From Psylliodes chrysocephalus (Eukaryota > Arthropoda > Insecta > Coleoptera > Chrysomelidae), in the NCBI GenBank assembly GCA_927349885.1, contig OV651818.1, forward strand, positions 77,129,347 to 77,193,346: 64,000 bases of DNA, given 5' to 3'. The position numbers and the translations under genes are program-made. Below the pieces are notes generated by a model. That model worked only from the letters and a program-made list of their open reading frames with translations, ran no database searches and was not told the origin of the DNA. Of this stretch, positions 34,000 through 46,454 are shown in pieces. Each line of letters begins with the position of its first letter. Position 1 is the stretch's first letter.

Positions 34000-35590
34000 A
34001 TTGTTTTATTTCTTCTAATCTCTTTAACGTTCGATATTCTTTTAATTAATTAAATTGCAAATTACACAAAGTAGGGAGAAATCCTGGAAATCACCTGACA
34101 AATTAGCAGTGAAGTAAAAGCAGTTGAATAATTCATGTATTTAAGAATGACCTCAATTAAGTGCCCAGTTCGAGAGAGAAACAAGTTAAAAATTCGCAAA
34201 AAAAACATTTCACAGAAAAATTGTGGCAACAGGTAAGGCATACATAATAGTTTAAATTTGGGCAGATAAATTAAAAATCAACAAATATCGTAAATTTAAA
34301 AATACGACATGTTATTGTTGCACAATGGCGACTCGTCACCAAAATATTGGGGGTTCACTCAGTACATATTTAGGTAAAAAACTTTCAGTGTTTATGCCTT
34401 TCTTTGTTCACAAGCCGCCACTGTTGTTGCAGTTATGGTTGTTTTCTTTTCACATGAAAAACTAAATATTTAAGTAGTAATATATAATAAATATCGTCTT
34501 GGTAGCCCAATGTGTCGAGTGGCCTTTATATTCAATTACTGATCTTTAGTGGAAAGCGACATACTCTTTCGGATCCCAGAGCAAACCATGTACATTTTTC
34601 ATTAATTTCCTTGGTTTGTTTTAAGATTCGATGGTTGTCATATTAGCAGTTATTTTCTTTTCTATTGATACATCAAGATTCCTCACCTTTAAATCAAATG
34701 GCACCATCAATCATTTATAAGGAGCTCCGAACTAGCACTTCAAAGCTTTAACGTTTCATTCGTAAAGGAGTGAATTATGAGAGAGAGTATTATTAATAAT
34801 CATTTTATCCTACTAACTTTTGACATTTGTCACATAGTCCCATGAAAACAACGCAATTTTAATCATTATATATTCAGTAGAGCCACTTAAAATTCTATTT
34901 ACTTTTGATTTAGTTTTGTGTATCTTTATTCAATGAAGAGTTAATGCTTCGTGAGCCATAAGCAAATATTTGATAGGCATACATCGTTATAAAGATAAAC
35001 TAGCTCATTCTAGTCTCGGCTCTATATTGTAAAATTGTTTAATAATAAATTGTCTCCATTAAATTAACATTTATTAACTTTAACAAATTTTGCAATAGTA
35101 ACAATAGAGGTTAATTTGTATTTGTCGAAACTTGTGTTGTATTCGGACGAACGTTCTAAATTATAACAGGTGGTCAATCAGTGCTGTCTTTGTCAAGCCG
35201 ATACAGATCTAGTTTTTTAAATTCAGTTACCAAAAAATGTTTGAAAGTTTTACGATAGTAAAATTGATTCTTAAAAGGTTGGTGTTGTCAAGAAACTGGA
35301 TCGCCACAACATTCACATGTTAAAGCCATTGCTCATGACTTTTTTTTATTTTTGTTGGAAGGAAAAATCTTCATGGACCCCAAGTGCTTTTTTCAATCGC
35401 GCCTAGGAGTGTGGGACTCCAGCTGAGTTGTTCAAAGCTAACATACCCACTAAAACTCCTACTTTTTCGCCCCCAGCATCCTGGCTTCATCTAAAGAGAT
35501 TATTCAAGATGATGGTTTGCCATTCTATTACTCTTGGCTACAATTACTTATGATTGGTATTATGGCCTTCTGTTTGCCTGATATTCCCTC
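34000..35590. other. Stretch with no recognised gene
   Basis: AT-rich sequence. No domain, RNA gene or clear repeat boundary was seen. Confidence 0.35.
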
Positions 35591-35599
35591 TCATCATTA

Positions 35600-37730
35600 T
35601 TAAAACATCGGCCAAACAAAAGCGAAAATTATATTCATTGAGGAAAACAAAAACAAAATTATAATACATTTATAAAAAATGTTCAGCAAAGTAGTAATTT
35701 CAGCAAAAAAAGATAACTACAACAATGAGTTATTATCGAATGAAAGTAACTCAGCCGCTCTTTGGAAATCTGTCAATGAATTTACAGTTAAAAACAAATA
35801 CTTAAATAAAATAAAAGAAATAACTCCAAACGGAAACATTGCGAATAAGGAGAAGGAAATAGCAGACACTTTTATTGAATTTTTCTCTAGCATTGGTGAA
35901 AAAATGGCGACAAAGATCACAAACTAGAATCAAAATAAAAATTATAAATTCAAAACAAAAAGTTTAACAAATTGATTCATACATTCATTCAGGAAAATGA
36001 AGTTATAAAAATTATAAATACACTAAAAGAGAAGAAATCCCCCGGTATTCATGGTATCAGAGCTGAACACATTAAATTTATTGCTGAAAATATTGCTGCC
36101 TTAACTTTTTTCATAAATAAAATATTCAATACAGGAGAAGAATGTCCAACAACTCTTAAAACTGCGGTAGTAATAGCGGTTTACTAAAGTGCTGAAAGCT
36201 GAATTTGACTAATTACCGATCAATATCACTCTTATCTACATTAGCTAAAAATTTTTAAAAAGCTCAAAAATGTAGAATAATAATTAACTATTTAAATAAT
36301 TACAAAGTAATGGCACCTAATCAATATGAATTCACGGATGGATAAAACACCCAAGATGCTATTTTGGAACTTATAAACAAAATTAATAGAAATGTAGATA
36401 ACAAAGTCCCAACGCTACGCCTCTTTGAAAACCTAGCTAAAGCCTTTGATACGGTTAGTCACTCTCAGCTTCTAGAAATACTGGAAAAAATTGGATTTAG
36501 AAGAACTCCGTACTTACTTCTGAAAAATGTGTCCGAATAGGAAATACTTTAGGTGATTTTAAAACTGTTAAATACGGGGTTCCTCAAGGCACGGTACTGT
36601 GACCAATTTTATTTAATTTATATTTAAACGATATTTTTGAAATTGGAAGTAAAGGGGATATAATTAGCTTGGCGGATGATACAGCCATTGTCTACTCATC
36701 AAATAGCTGGAATGAATTAAAAGTAATTGTTGAAGAAGATTTTTTTAAAATATTAAAGTGGTTTGACAATCGATTACTGACTATAAACATTAGCAAGACC
36801 TTCTGTATCCTTTTTACCTCATATGCCTGCTACTTACCTGATTATATTTCATTAACCATACCTATGACTACATTCTCTGTAACTGAGACGCTAAATATAA
36901 AATACTTTGGTATTTATATTGATGCTCATCTTAAATGGGATATCCTTCGATGTGTGGCATATAAGTTAAAACATATTAACATCTTATATGATAAAAAGTA
37001 CATGCGAATTCTCTATCATGCCCTAGTTGAAAGCCACTTGTTGCTTGGAGAGCTGCACAAAAATCACATTTAACCATCCTACAGACGACACAGAGATATA
37101 TTCTCAAAATCTTGTTTGAAAAACCTTGATTATTTCCTACTGAACTCCTATATGAACAAGTAAATCAGTACGATGTTAGAAAAATATTTTTCTTAAAAAA
37201 ATTAATAAGATAACATTAAAAAAAACCAATTAACAAATATTGATCATATTTATAACAAGAGATATAAAAATCAATCAAATTATATACCTTTATCTCATAA
37301 AAATATATTATAACGAAATTATTATTATCTTGGACCAAAATTCTATAATTTAATCCCAAATGAACTCAAAAATATAAATTCTAAAAACTTATTTAAAAAA
37401 GAAATTAAATTCACACTTACGTAGGAACTTAAAACATACTTGCAATTGCTTTATTCCTAAGTATTTTATTTAATTTTAATTTATACTCTTGTTGGAAATT
37501 CACCATAGTTTGTATTTGATATTATGCACTTTATAAATATGGTTATAATAAGTATTATAGTATTAATTTTCTTTTTCTATATTTTATATTGTCATTTTAA
37601 TAAAATTTATTTATACCCATACACATGCTTTACCTGCTGTGGGTTTCACATATTTATTAATCATATGTATCAATAATTATTACATGTTCATGTAAGCTTT
37701 CAGATTAATAAATAATATCATTATTATCAT
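35600..37730 (+). mobile_element. Decayed non-LTR retrotransposon, 3' two thirds
   Basis: The + strand shows ORF2 parts in order. First comes the endonuclease-RT linker (NSAALWKSVNEFTVKNKYL, 35679-35927). RT follows: EKKSPGIHGIRAEHIKF and FFINKIFNTGEECPTTLKTA (35972-36187), then ENLAKAFDTVSHSQLLEILE (motif A), KYGVPQGTVL-stop-PILFNLYLND (motif B), SLADDTAIVYSSNSWNELK (motif C, first residue Leu instead of Tyr) and KYFGIYIDAHLKWD (thumb). Many stops and frameshifts interrupt it. The 3' end is AT-rich and ends in short taa/atc repeats near 37700-37730. The 5' endonuclease is absent. The clade is not assigned. Confidence 0.8.
36669..37073 (+). pseudogene. RT palm/thumb remnant of the 35.6-kb LINE
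   Basis: This is the longest open part (134 codons): MADDTAIVYSSN holds the two catalytic Asp residues, WFDNRLLTINISKTFCILF is the post-motif-C segment, and LNIKYFGIYIDAHLKWD is the thumb motif. It has no function alone. Confidence 0.75.
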
Positions 37731-37739
37731 CTTATTTCT

Positions 37740-38530
37740 TCTTTAAGATAACCTTCCTTATTCTTCCAAATGCTTCCCAAGCGTTTGAATTAGCAATCAA
37801 TACTTCTGTTAGGTCATCCTCTCTTGGCATGGGTCCCATCATGACCTAGGTTCTTAGCTTTCCGTCTCCCAACGGTAGCAGTGAAAGATGTGTGCTCTAG
37901 AATATCAACAACCTTCCAATACATGCGTTATTCATCTAAATAATAGTCCAGACTTGCACCTGTACCACTTTGCCACGTCCGTTACTTTTACGTCCCTGAT
38001 GTTGTGTCACTCCTGGTGCTATATCCGTAGGCTCGTATCCCGCTCGATCTATTCTTCCTGTCTTCCATCTTATATAGTCTTGCTCTTTCTGTAACCTGCA
38101 GGTATATTGGCACTGTTTCCGTAATTACCTGGATTGCTTTCAGTAAGGTTATCCTGTACGCAGACGCCGCCCTCTGCGCAAACTTCCGTTGTGTCTTCTC
38201 TAATCGCTTCCTGCATGTTCCGATGTTTACTGCATTAGCGAATGGGGGGGTGGGGGTGCATAAAATATGGTACTACTCCACTCAGAATCTAGCGTTTCTT
38301 GGTCAGAAGGCTGCCAATGCACAAAGCTCCTACTCTTATTTACCGCCATCTCTAGGTACTTGCCTAGGCCATCTACATCCTTCAATACTATGCCTAGATA
38401 CTTTAACTCCCTTTGAGGTGTTTCGGTTTTTTTCTGTTTTCTGGCTTCTCTCAAGGTCTCAAGTATTACGACCTTTGTTTCCTCAGGTGCCAATTCTAAT
38501 TTGTGGTCTTCCATCTAGTCCGTTTTTTTA
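37740..38530 (-). pseudogene. R1-like LINE, thumb to C terminus, broken
   Basis: On the minus strand, 38514-38227 gives LELAPEETKVVILETLREAR, RELKYLGIVLKD and KYLEMAVNKSRSFVHW (RT thumb). It continues near 38200 with LEKTQRKFAQRAASAYRITL, LKAIQVITETVPIYLQVTE and RARLYKMEDRK, and ends with EDDLTEVLIANSNAWEAF near 37790. This order (EKxQRxxxxRxxxAYRTxxxxAL, then PxxLxxxERxxxY) is that of R1-type LINEs. A GC microdeletion-type break occurs at 38230-38260 (poly-C). The zinc knuckle is lost. Confidence 0.7.
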
Positions 38531-38544
38531 TATTTGTCTTATAA

Positions 38545-38600
38545 GCAGGTAGGGTTAGGTTTGGCTCAGAACACTGCGATCTCTTGGGTCTATTGTATTC
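38545..38600 (-). repeat. LINE terminal block (third copy)
   Basis: gttaggtttggctcagaaca / ctgcgatctcttgggtctattg corresponds to the blocks at 8885-8960 and 24751-24825. Confidence 0.45.
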
Positions 38601-38924
38601 CCCTGCGTTCCCCGTATTCAGATACTATCTTTGGAATAGTCCATAGAGGTTGTCGGTGTACTTCTCAGTGCTCCTGTAATACAAAGGCATGCCAGCCTCT
38701 GAACTTCCGAGAGGGTATTGATGGCTTACTTTTGAGGGTTTACTTTTGGTCACCAAACAACCGTCCATAAGTTTTTATGGGTCTTGTTATTGCCAAATAT
38801 AGCCAGTGGACTATTTTCGGTTTTAATCCCCGTATTTTTCCAAATACCTCTCTCCCTACAATAAAAGACATTTTACATTTGTTGGTCACTTTTTGTAAGT
38901 GTTGGTTTCAAGTAAGTTTGCTAT

Positions 38925-39450
38925 CTAGAATTTGATCCAAATATCTGGGTTCGTTTTGTTTAGCCTTTCTCCATACAGAGTCGGAGTTTCTAAGACCTCC
39001 AACCTTGTTTTTCGAATAAAGGTTATAAGTTGTGCATTGTCAGGGTTTACCAAAATATTTTCTCTAATGCACCACATTTCTGTGGCTATTTGCATGAGTT
39101 CGAACACTATGGTTTGGTGTTTCCCTCGGATAACGATAACTATGTCATCTGCGTATCCTTGGGCGTACAGCCCTTGAGTGTACAGCTTTGAGTGTTCAGT
39201 GTTTTTAGCAGTTCATCTGCCGCCACTAAGTTCCACAGTAGGGGAGAAAGTTCTCCACCATGTGGGCATTCCCTGTGGATATTCACCTGCATGGTTTCAT
39301 TGAACATTGGTGCCTGTACTTGCCGTCCGCGTAAGTTGTTTTCTATCCACCAACTGATGGTGTCTTCTATTACATGTTTACGAGCGGCAGCTACCATTGA
39401 TTTAAAGGAGGTATTATCAAAAGCTCCTTCTATGTCAAGAAATGTTTAGT
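38925..39450 (-). pseudogene. LINE reverse transcriptase fragment
   Basis: The minus strand reads FLDIEGAFDNTSFKSMVAAA (motif A, D-I-E-G-A-F-D), then DTISWWIENNLRGRQVQAP, VNIHRECPHGGELSPLLWNL (motif B, eroded from C-P-Q-G-G-V-L-S-P) and DELLKTLN. Motif C is damaged. The frame below (39107-38925) continues FELMQIATEMW, ENILVNPDNAQLITFIRKTR and LYGERLNKTNP. This is a palm domain of the R1/I-type group, with at least one frameshift. Confidence 0.78.
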
Positions 39451-39479
39451 GCCATTTTTTCAAGGTTTTCCAGATACTC

Positions 39480-39720
39480 CGCACCTGCGCAGGATGGCCA
39501 ATTCATCAGCAAATCCAATGTTCATGACTCCTAGTGATCCTGGTGATAGTCTGGTCTACATTGTCCACCTAAAAATCTGGATGGAGGTCACTATTTCTAA
39601 TGTAGCAAGGAGCAACCTCAATGTTCCTTAGTAGTTTGTTCTGGAATCTCTGGATTATTAGGGTATTAGTGTTGCTGGCACAACCCCAGAGCTGGTTTAG
39701 GGACTTGTTTATGTAAAAAA
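39480..39720 (-). pseudogene. Jockey-type LINE C-terminal fragment
   Basis: The minus strand encodes NKSLNQLWGCASNTNTLIIQ then RFQNKLLRNIEVAPCYIRNS and DLHPDF. It is the conserved segment after RT in Jockey elements (QLWGxAxxxNxxxxQRxQxKxLRxIxxAPWYxxN). It ends in stops. Its different clade from 38925-39450 shows that this is a pile-up of separate elements. Confidence 0.7.
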
Positions 39721-40598
39721 AAATATTTGAATGTAGATAAACTATATTAAAAAATATTGTTTCCTAACTTTTATTTGTTTGGAGAAATTTCGTTCATTAT
39801 TAAGCCATTGCATAGCTAATGCTCGATAAAAAAATGCTATGCAATAGCTTTACCGCGGCAGCCCCCGAGTGCCACACGTTTTTTTACTATATTTTAGAGA
39901 AAACTTTAAAATTGATCTTAATTTCATCTTCAGTTTTGTTAGGTTGCAAAAAATAATTCAAATAATGCCGTAAGTTTTTTGTTTGTAGAGTTTAAAATAG
40001 CAATGGTAGAACAAATAAATTAAAGCAGATACTTTTTAGGTCATATTCCGACCGCAATAGTTATTGAATAAAAATGAACCCACTCTGGATAAACCCGCAA
40101 CTTTGATAATATTTTCTTTTATGTAAAACCGACTTCTTTTTTCAATCCCACGCGACTCAAATTAAAATATACCAGCTACATTAAAAATTAAAATATGCCT
40201 GGCAAGATAATTTAGCGAAAGCTTTTAAAGCAAGACTTTGCGAACATAATTGATTTTGCGAAATTAAATTTAGTAGGACTACGGTCGGTTGTACATGGAA
40301 TCAAAAAAAAGAGGACTTAGTTAAAAGCCCTTCCGAATGGTTTAATATTCTAGGATTACGAAATGGATAAAGTTTGTTCTCTAAGGGCGGCTTTTTGGAT
40401 ATGTGCTGATTGCTGAATCACATAACTGGGTTAAGGATGCTACGAATTTAAACGAAATTCTATAGAGAGGAAAGTTATTCTGTGTACTAACTTTGTATAT
40501 AGAGTTATATTATTGTGGTATACTACTCCAAAATGGTGGACGGTTAAGAAAATAAGTATGCATTTGGTAACCATTACAAGAGAAGTACGAGGTACTAG
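39721..40598. other. AT-rich stretch, nothing recognised
   Basis: No domain, repeat boundary or RNA gene was recognised. Confidence 0.35.
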
Positions 40599-41931
40599 AG
40601 ATGCGCACGATTTATCGATGTTTAAAAAACAACGATTTTTGGGTTTCGATTTTCGATGTTTTTTTATCTGATGATATTAGTTAACATCGATGTTTTTTTG
40701 TTCGATGTTATTAGTTAACATTGATGTTTTCTATTAACATCGATGATTTCTTTTTCGATGTTTGTTAAGCTTTACGTTTCAATTAATGGTTCGAAGACCG
40801 TTTTTTTGCTCTTCAATGAATGTTTTTAAAAAACAGCGAAGTTTACCAAAATCGATATTTTCTTTTCTGATTTTTTTACAATATCGATAGTATTCGATGT
40901 ATCATTTGACTTTAACATCGATGTTATAAAAAAATTGCACCTGAAATTCTCGGCCTGACAGGATTAAACAGATCGCCTTTTAAGTCCATTGCGTTATAGT
41001 TGCACATGCGCTTAACTTACACTATATTACGGCTCGAAGAATATAATATAGCAGGGACAGAAGTTGGAAAGGCTTTTGGTAGGTTGAGAAGTGGTAAACG
41101 TCAAATCCCGTCGGAGTACTTTGAGAATTTCGCGGTAATGTTTGTATGCCATTGTCGTATCAAAGAATAAAAATAATACCAAACAATTTAAATGATTACC
41201 GTCGGAATCGGGCAAACGTATCTATTTATGGTACAAATAATTATTTAAACAAGAAATAACATCTCAAATCATAATTCTACAAAATTTCAACAGTTCTTCA
41301 TAATTTATTGAACTATTTACGCGAAATTGTTATTAGCATTTAAGAAATAATTTTCCACGTAACGAGGTGGCAGAACTGACAACGGCCTTTTCAACTTCTG
41401 TCCCTTTTATATTTTAAAAGATAACAGAACTAGTGCATGAAAATTTCTTAGGTAAGAACTATCTTTGTTCGAATTTGATCTATATGCCTTTTTAATGAAT
41501 ATCCGTCATCTAGATCCACCTAGTAAAGTAACAAACCAAACTTTTTTATTAAAATTCCAAATATCCACAGAATTTTGTTCCCACAATCAAATCTGGCGTG
41601 AACTATTTCTGTCACGCTTAAATTGGGCACTCCAGATATCTAGGAATGTTGCGATACTGCTGATGATACTGGTATTGATACTTTCTTTCTTTCCGTGTAA
41701 ATTAGAAACCGGTACCTTGCTTCCGATATTTTACTATTTTTGACATTACAATACATACAAAAAGTAGTGTGTAGGAACACTTTATGGTATTTGTTATGTT
41801 TTAACGAATTGCATATATGAACTTTTTTTTAGTTTTTGTCAATAACTGTCCAGAGTACTTCTATTATCGGTATCGGACACTTTAGTTTCGATTTCCTATT
41901 CGATATTTTAGTGGTATCGCAACATCCTTAC
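40599..41931. mobile_element. Possible TIR element with atcgatg arrays
   Basis: The left end tagagatgcgcacgatt resembles the right end read on the other strand, taaggatgttgcgat. From 40612 to 40925 the word (a)acatcgatg(t) and variants occur about ten times. The right side has a few tatcg/ttcgat words (41860-41925). No target duplication and no transposase were found, so the boundaries are weak. Confidence 0.35.
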
Positions 41932-41934
41932 AGC

Positions 41935-42330
41935 TATCTGGTTTTCTGTTTTCCTGCGTTGAGTTGGCCTAAAGGTGTCAAGTTTGATTCTTGTAGGGCT
42001 TCTTAAATACATTTTGCTGGTGACTTCCCACAAGCTAGATGTATACTTAAAAGAATTTCCCTATTAATGGGAATGCTATCCTGGGTCATAGCTTTAAGTC
42101 CATTTACAAGGACATTATGTTCAGCTAGGTTATTGGTTTCAGGATGACCTAGTGTGATACATTTTTAGAAAAATACCATATGTTTTGGAAAATTTCTTGA
42201 GCTCCTCATTTACAAAATTGTCTAAAACCATCATTCGAGAATATTCGTGGAACGTCAAAATGTCTTTTTTTGTTGCTTGATCATCATGAAGGATGCCATC
42301 GAGATTTGGCATCGATAACAATTACAAAAT
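41935..42330 (-). pseudogene. Ty3/Gypsy-like integrase core remnant
   Basis: The minus strand reads MMVLDNFVNEELKKFSKTYG and IF (42321-42139). This corresponds to the second catalytic Asp block (S-D-N-G-x-x-F-x-x-x-E). After a frame change it reads TLGHPETNNLAEHNVLVNGL and KAMTQ, the block around the catalytic Glu (H-P-x-T-N-G-x-A-E-R). Only about 130 codons are left, with no flanking LTRs nearby. It is independent of the Gypsy element at 55.8-62.3 kb. Confidence 0.65.
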
Positions 42331-42334
42331 GGAA

Positions 42335-44035
42335 ACATTGAAATGATCCTGCTTACTCAATATGAATTCGGTCCCAATTTTCTTCTGGAAGCTTCCAATG
42401 ATGAAGGGTATAGCTTTTAAAACAATACCTATTTTAGTTCTTCATTTATTTACCTTTTCTATTTACAGTCTATTTTTATAGCAGAAGAATCTATGCTTCT
42501 AAGTAGAACTCTGGCAGATCACTTGAAAAAGGAAAAATATTCATATTTGTGCCACAAAATATTTAGGTGCGACCGTTTTGTTCCGGAAAAATACTAATAA
42601 TAATAGAGTTTATTCAATTTTTGTTTTACATATAATATTACATATTTTTATCAATAATTTCTAATACGTATTTTAATGTTAAATTAAAAGCTAACTGCAG
42701 TCTCGAAATCTCAAAATCGGGTATATTGTCATAATCAGGTGTAATGTCATAATCGGGTGTAATGTAATAATCTTGGGTAATGTCGTAATCAAGTGTAACT
42801 GTTAAAATCTGGTAAAATGTCAATATGATGAAAGGATATGAGTTTTCATAAATGTTCATAATTCATATGTTAGGTTTATTGGTTTACACGCTTGAATTTA
42901 CAGTTATGAAAAATTGTTCTGTCGTTTTCCCCTATCTATTTTTTATTTTATATTTAAAGTTTTTGTATCGTTTTAAATTTTGTATTCCGATATTTTTAAA
43001 AATATTCTAGGTGCTAGATAAGAACAACATCTTTGACCTGCAGTTTTTTCGCATCTTACTTTGGCTAATACCATAACGACATTGAATTATATTCGTTCTT
43101 CACATTGAATACCCTGTTAATTGTTTCACTATTTATTAGAACTAATTCATCCCTTTATATTATTTTATTGCCCTAAATGTGACAATTATTATTGTAATAT
43201 TGCATTTACTAAATGTCAAAGTCATAGCTTATTTTTATTATTTTAGAGCCTATATTATAATAAAATAATTCGATAGAATTACTTGATTTTAACAAATTGT
43301 GTAATGCTCATTAATTTTAATGGATGTTTTTGCAACCGCCTGTTAGATGTTTAAAGAATGGTACGTTGATGCGACTGTATAAAATGGCCTGTATACAAAA
43401 ATAAAATTCTGATTTTCTCAGAATTTTCAGCAAACCCTTTTCTTTGCATTTAACAAAAGCTTTTCAATAAATTTTTTGTTAATCTTCACATTTTTTCCAA
43501 TAAGTTTTTTTTAAATATTTTTTAGAAATATTTAACTTAATGACAAACAATCCTCCTGACTAAATTTTCCGTGATAGCTGGCGATATATCCATTGACGAC
43601 GGCCATCATCGGTACATTTTCGTCGATAATAACCCTACAAGAATGAATAATAATCTCTATAGCGGTTATAATTCTCTAACTCGAATTATACAACGTCGAA
43701 GCTAGTTTAATTCTGCGTTTCTAAGCTAAAGAGCATGGCTCTAGGGCAGTGGCGGTTGTTCAAGGGGAATATTAATTATTTAACTATATTAGTGTATACA
43801 AAATAATCTATTTATAAAAATTAAAACCGTAATATTGGTTCATTGGTAGCAATGTTCAATATGTATTATATGTTTTGAGTTGCAACATGTTAAAAGAAAT
43901 TTTTTGATGCTTTCAAAGTTATGATCGCTAGAGACGTAAAAGTATGCAGTTGAAAGAGACGTTTTATGATAGTTTTTCTTGACTTGATTCCCGTAAGTTT
44001 AAGTAGTTCTAGTCAGTCAATACTAAGCTCTAGTT
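42335..44035. other. AT-rich stretch, nothing recognised
   Basis: A small degenerate repeat with gtaatgtcataatcggtgt-type units lies at 42720-42815. No gene was recognised. Confidence 0.35.
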
Positions 44036-44037
44036 AC

Positions 44038-44112
44038 AGGGGCGGATGGGCCCACCGGGAAACCGGGAGATTTCCCGGTGCGCCGGTCCTAGCACCGGCG
44101 CCGATAGGCTCC
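44038..44112. repeat. GC-rich inverted-repeat terminus of an unknown element
   Basis: caggggcggatgggcccacc begins a strongly GC-rich block. It contains a perfect 10-bp stem, caccgggaaa...tttcccggtg, then gcgccggtcctagcaccggcgcc. It looks like one end of a DNA transposon; no matching opposite end was found, although accaccggcgaaccggt occurs at 44890. Confidence 0.4.
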
Positions 44113-44356
44113 TCTACGGTTTTTTCTTTTTATTTCTTTTTTTTTTAAACAATTTGACGTTTCAAAAGAATTGAAAAGCCAGAATTTATTAACAAATTTA
44201 TTAATGTACATGCCGAAAGCGTCCATACCCACAAAAACGTAATATTTAATGTCACCTTGTATTGTTCCTTTATGAGGATATGAGGTATCCAATGAACTGG
44301 AGTGGAGTAGAATGCCAATGTGTATGTTCTATCAATAGAACTTGGTGCTACTCTAT

Positions 44357-44530
44357 GAGCGCAGCCATTTTTATTGTTCATCTCACTCGGGAGTATTTAT
44401 AATAACCATTTTCTGTTTCACATTGTGATTGTCTAGTTCACAATCTGGTGGACGAGATAATAACAATGTGAAATAGAAAATTGTTATTATAAATACTCCC
44501 GAGTGAGATGAAAAATAAAATGGCTGCGCC
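44357..44530. mobile_element. 174-bp hairpin MITE
   Basis: Two arms of about 75 bp (gcgcagccatttttattgtt...tttcacattgt and its complement) surround a ~25-base loop. The arms are over 90% matched by eye. No clear target duplication. Confidence 0.65.
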
Positions 44531-44913
44531 TTGTGGACTGTATTACCACTGATTATAATTATACTCTGTGCATTTCTCGATTCACTATAGTCAAAAACAA
44601 GGTGTGATGCTGAGCGTTTTGAATTAAAGTTCACATAGTACTTAACACTATTTATTAAAACATTAAACCAAAAATATAACAATGAATATAAAAAAACAAC
44701 AAAGTGTTAAAATTTAATGTACAGGTAACTAGTGTCAATTTTCCGAGAAAACAAATCACTTGCATGGCATAACTGCCTCAAATGTATTGTAAAATTATAT
44801 GTTGTTTCACATAGTTGTAGATTGTTGCAAGCAAAAAGATCTGTTGCTTTTATTGGCCAACGAGGCGATGGTATTAGATGAAGCGATACAACCACCGGCG
44901 AACCGGTCTATGT

Positions 44914-44914
44914 A

Positions 44915-44975
<61 letters not shown>

Positions 44976-45001
44976 ATCTATCTATCTATCTATCTATCTA
45001 G
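44914..45001. repeat. (ATCT)n microsatellite
   Basis: About 22 repeats of atct with one break (tctta) near 44972. Confidence 0.98.
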
Positions 45002-45725
45002 TCTTTGAAGATAAATCTACATAGGAAATTATTGCTGACTTGCAGTACGACAAGATTGAGATAGCAAGTCAGAATTAGATGCGCACTGGAAAAATTCAAA
45101 ATAGATAAATTTGGCAACACTGCACAAGTGAACACAAGTAGATCTCTCAAACAATAACATAAGTTCAGCCTTTAACTGAGATTACTCCTCCCATTTTTAG
45201 ATTGGCCAGTGCACATTTAATTCTGACATGTTTTAATAAAATGAAAAAAAAACAAAAGCCTTCTACTTTAAATCTACTTCAAATCGACTTCAAAACATTC
45301 AACTTATAACCGGCTACTTTTTATAATAGTTTAAAATTCAAAAATATAATACCCCTTGCATATGATAATTAATAATAATAATACTCTCCCTAATTCACCC
45401 CCTTACGAGTGAATTTTAACCCCAAAAGCTGAGCTTGTGCGGGGAAAGGGACGGCTATTATTATTACTTGCTGTGGCGCTCCGGGGCGACTTAAAGATGA
45501 TTGATGATGCCATTTGACTTACAGGTGAGGAAAACCCGGAAAACCTCACCCACCATCATCGAGACGGTAATGCATGGCGATTTTATAATCTGCATGTCAT
45601 ATCAACAGAAATTGAATTTCTATTAATACGGCACACATCAAATCCTATACCAAACCATGCAATTTAAATAAAAATCCACATGATCTGGTCTGGGATTCGA
45701 AGCCCGGCAGTCTCGGACCATAAGA

Positions 45726-46262
45726 AGTAACGTAAAATCGTTACTTCGTTACAGTAACGTGTTACTGCAAAAGTAACGCGTTACTTTAAAAAGCGTTAGT
45801 TTTGGAAATAATTAAAAAGTTGGTGTACATTTTTACTATAGAACAAGAAAGGGATAATGAAAGTTATATTGTTACATGCTTTATTTAACTAAATGTCTCA
45901 ACACTTGTAGGTTACAACCTTATAACTGCTAGAGTAAGACTGATTATTTTTCAAGTGTTGATTTAGTGAAATAAAGCATGAATTATAAATAACAATATAA
46001 CTTTCATTATCCTTTTCTTCTATAGTAAAAATGTACACCAACTTTTTATTAATTTATTTCCAAAAGTAACGCGTTACTTTTGCAGCGACGTATTACTTTT
46101 TCAGTTACGCGTTACTTTAAAAGTAACGAAGTTACAATAACGCGTTACTTTCGGAAAGTAACGAATAATTCGTAAAAAGTAACGGTAACGATTATATAAC
46201 GCGTTACTTTGCATTAAAAGTAACGATAAAGTAACGCGTTTCTATTTTTTAGTAACGGTCCC
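45726..46262. mobile_element. Foldback element with gtaacgcgttac words
   Basis: Two ~90-bp inverted arms (about 45815-45905 and 45960-46050, sharing gttggtgtacatttttacta and tttcattatcc words) are flanked on each side by blocks of agtaacgcgttactttt, itself a near palindrome. More lie on the right (46062-46260). The outer ends look inverted: gcagtctcggacc (left) and ggtcccaggtctgc (right). No target duplication was seen. Confidence 0.5.
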
Positions 46263-46263
46263 A

Positions 46264-46452
46264 GGTCTGCAACATAATAACGACATATTAACAACATATT
46301 AACGACATAATAACAACATAATAACGACATAATAACGACATAATATCGACATGTCATAACAACTACCTAACAACGACATAACGATATAATAATAATAACG
46401 ACATAACATTATAACGACCTAATAACGCCATAACAACGACTATAATAACATT
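46264..46452. repeat. Degenerate ataacgacata tandem repeat
   Basis: About 15 units of roughly 12 bp (cataataacgacataataac-type) directly follow the foldback element. Confidence 0.8.
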
Positions 46453-46454
46453 TT

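Noticed and set aside
38223..38552. 109-codon + strand frame, and similar + frames to 39631
   Set aside because: They are antisense to LINE RT fragments on the minus strand.
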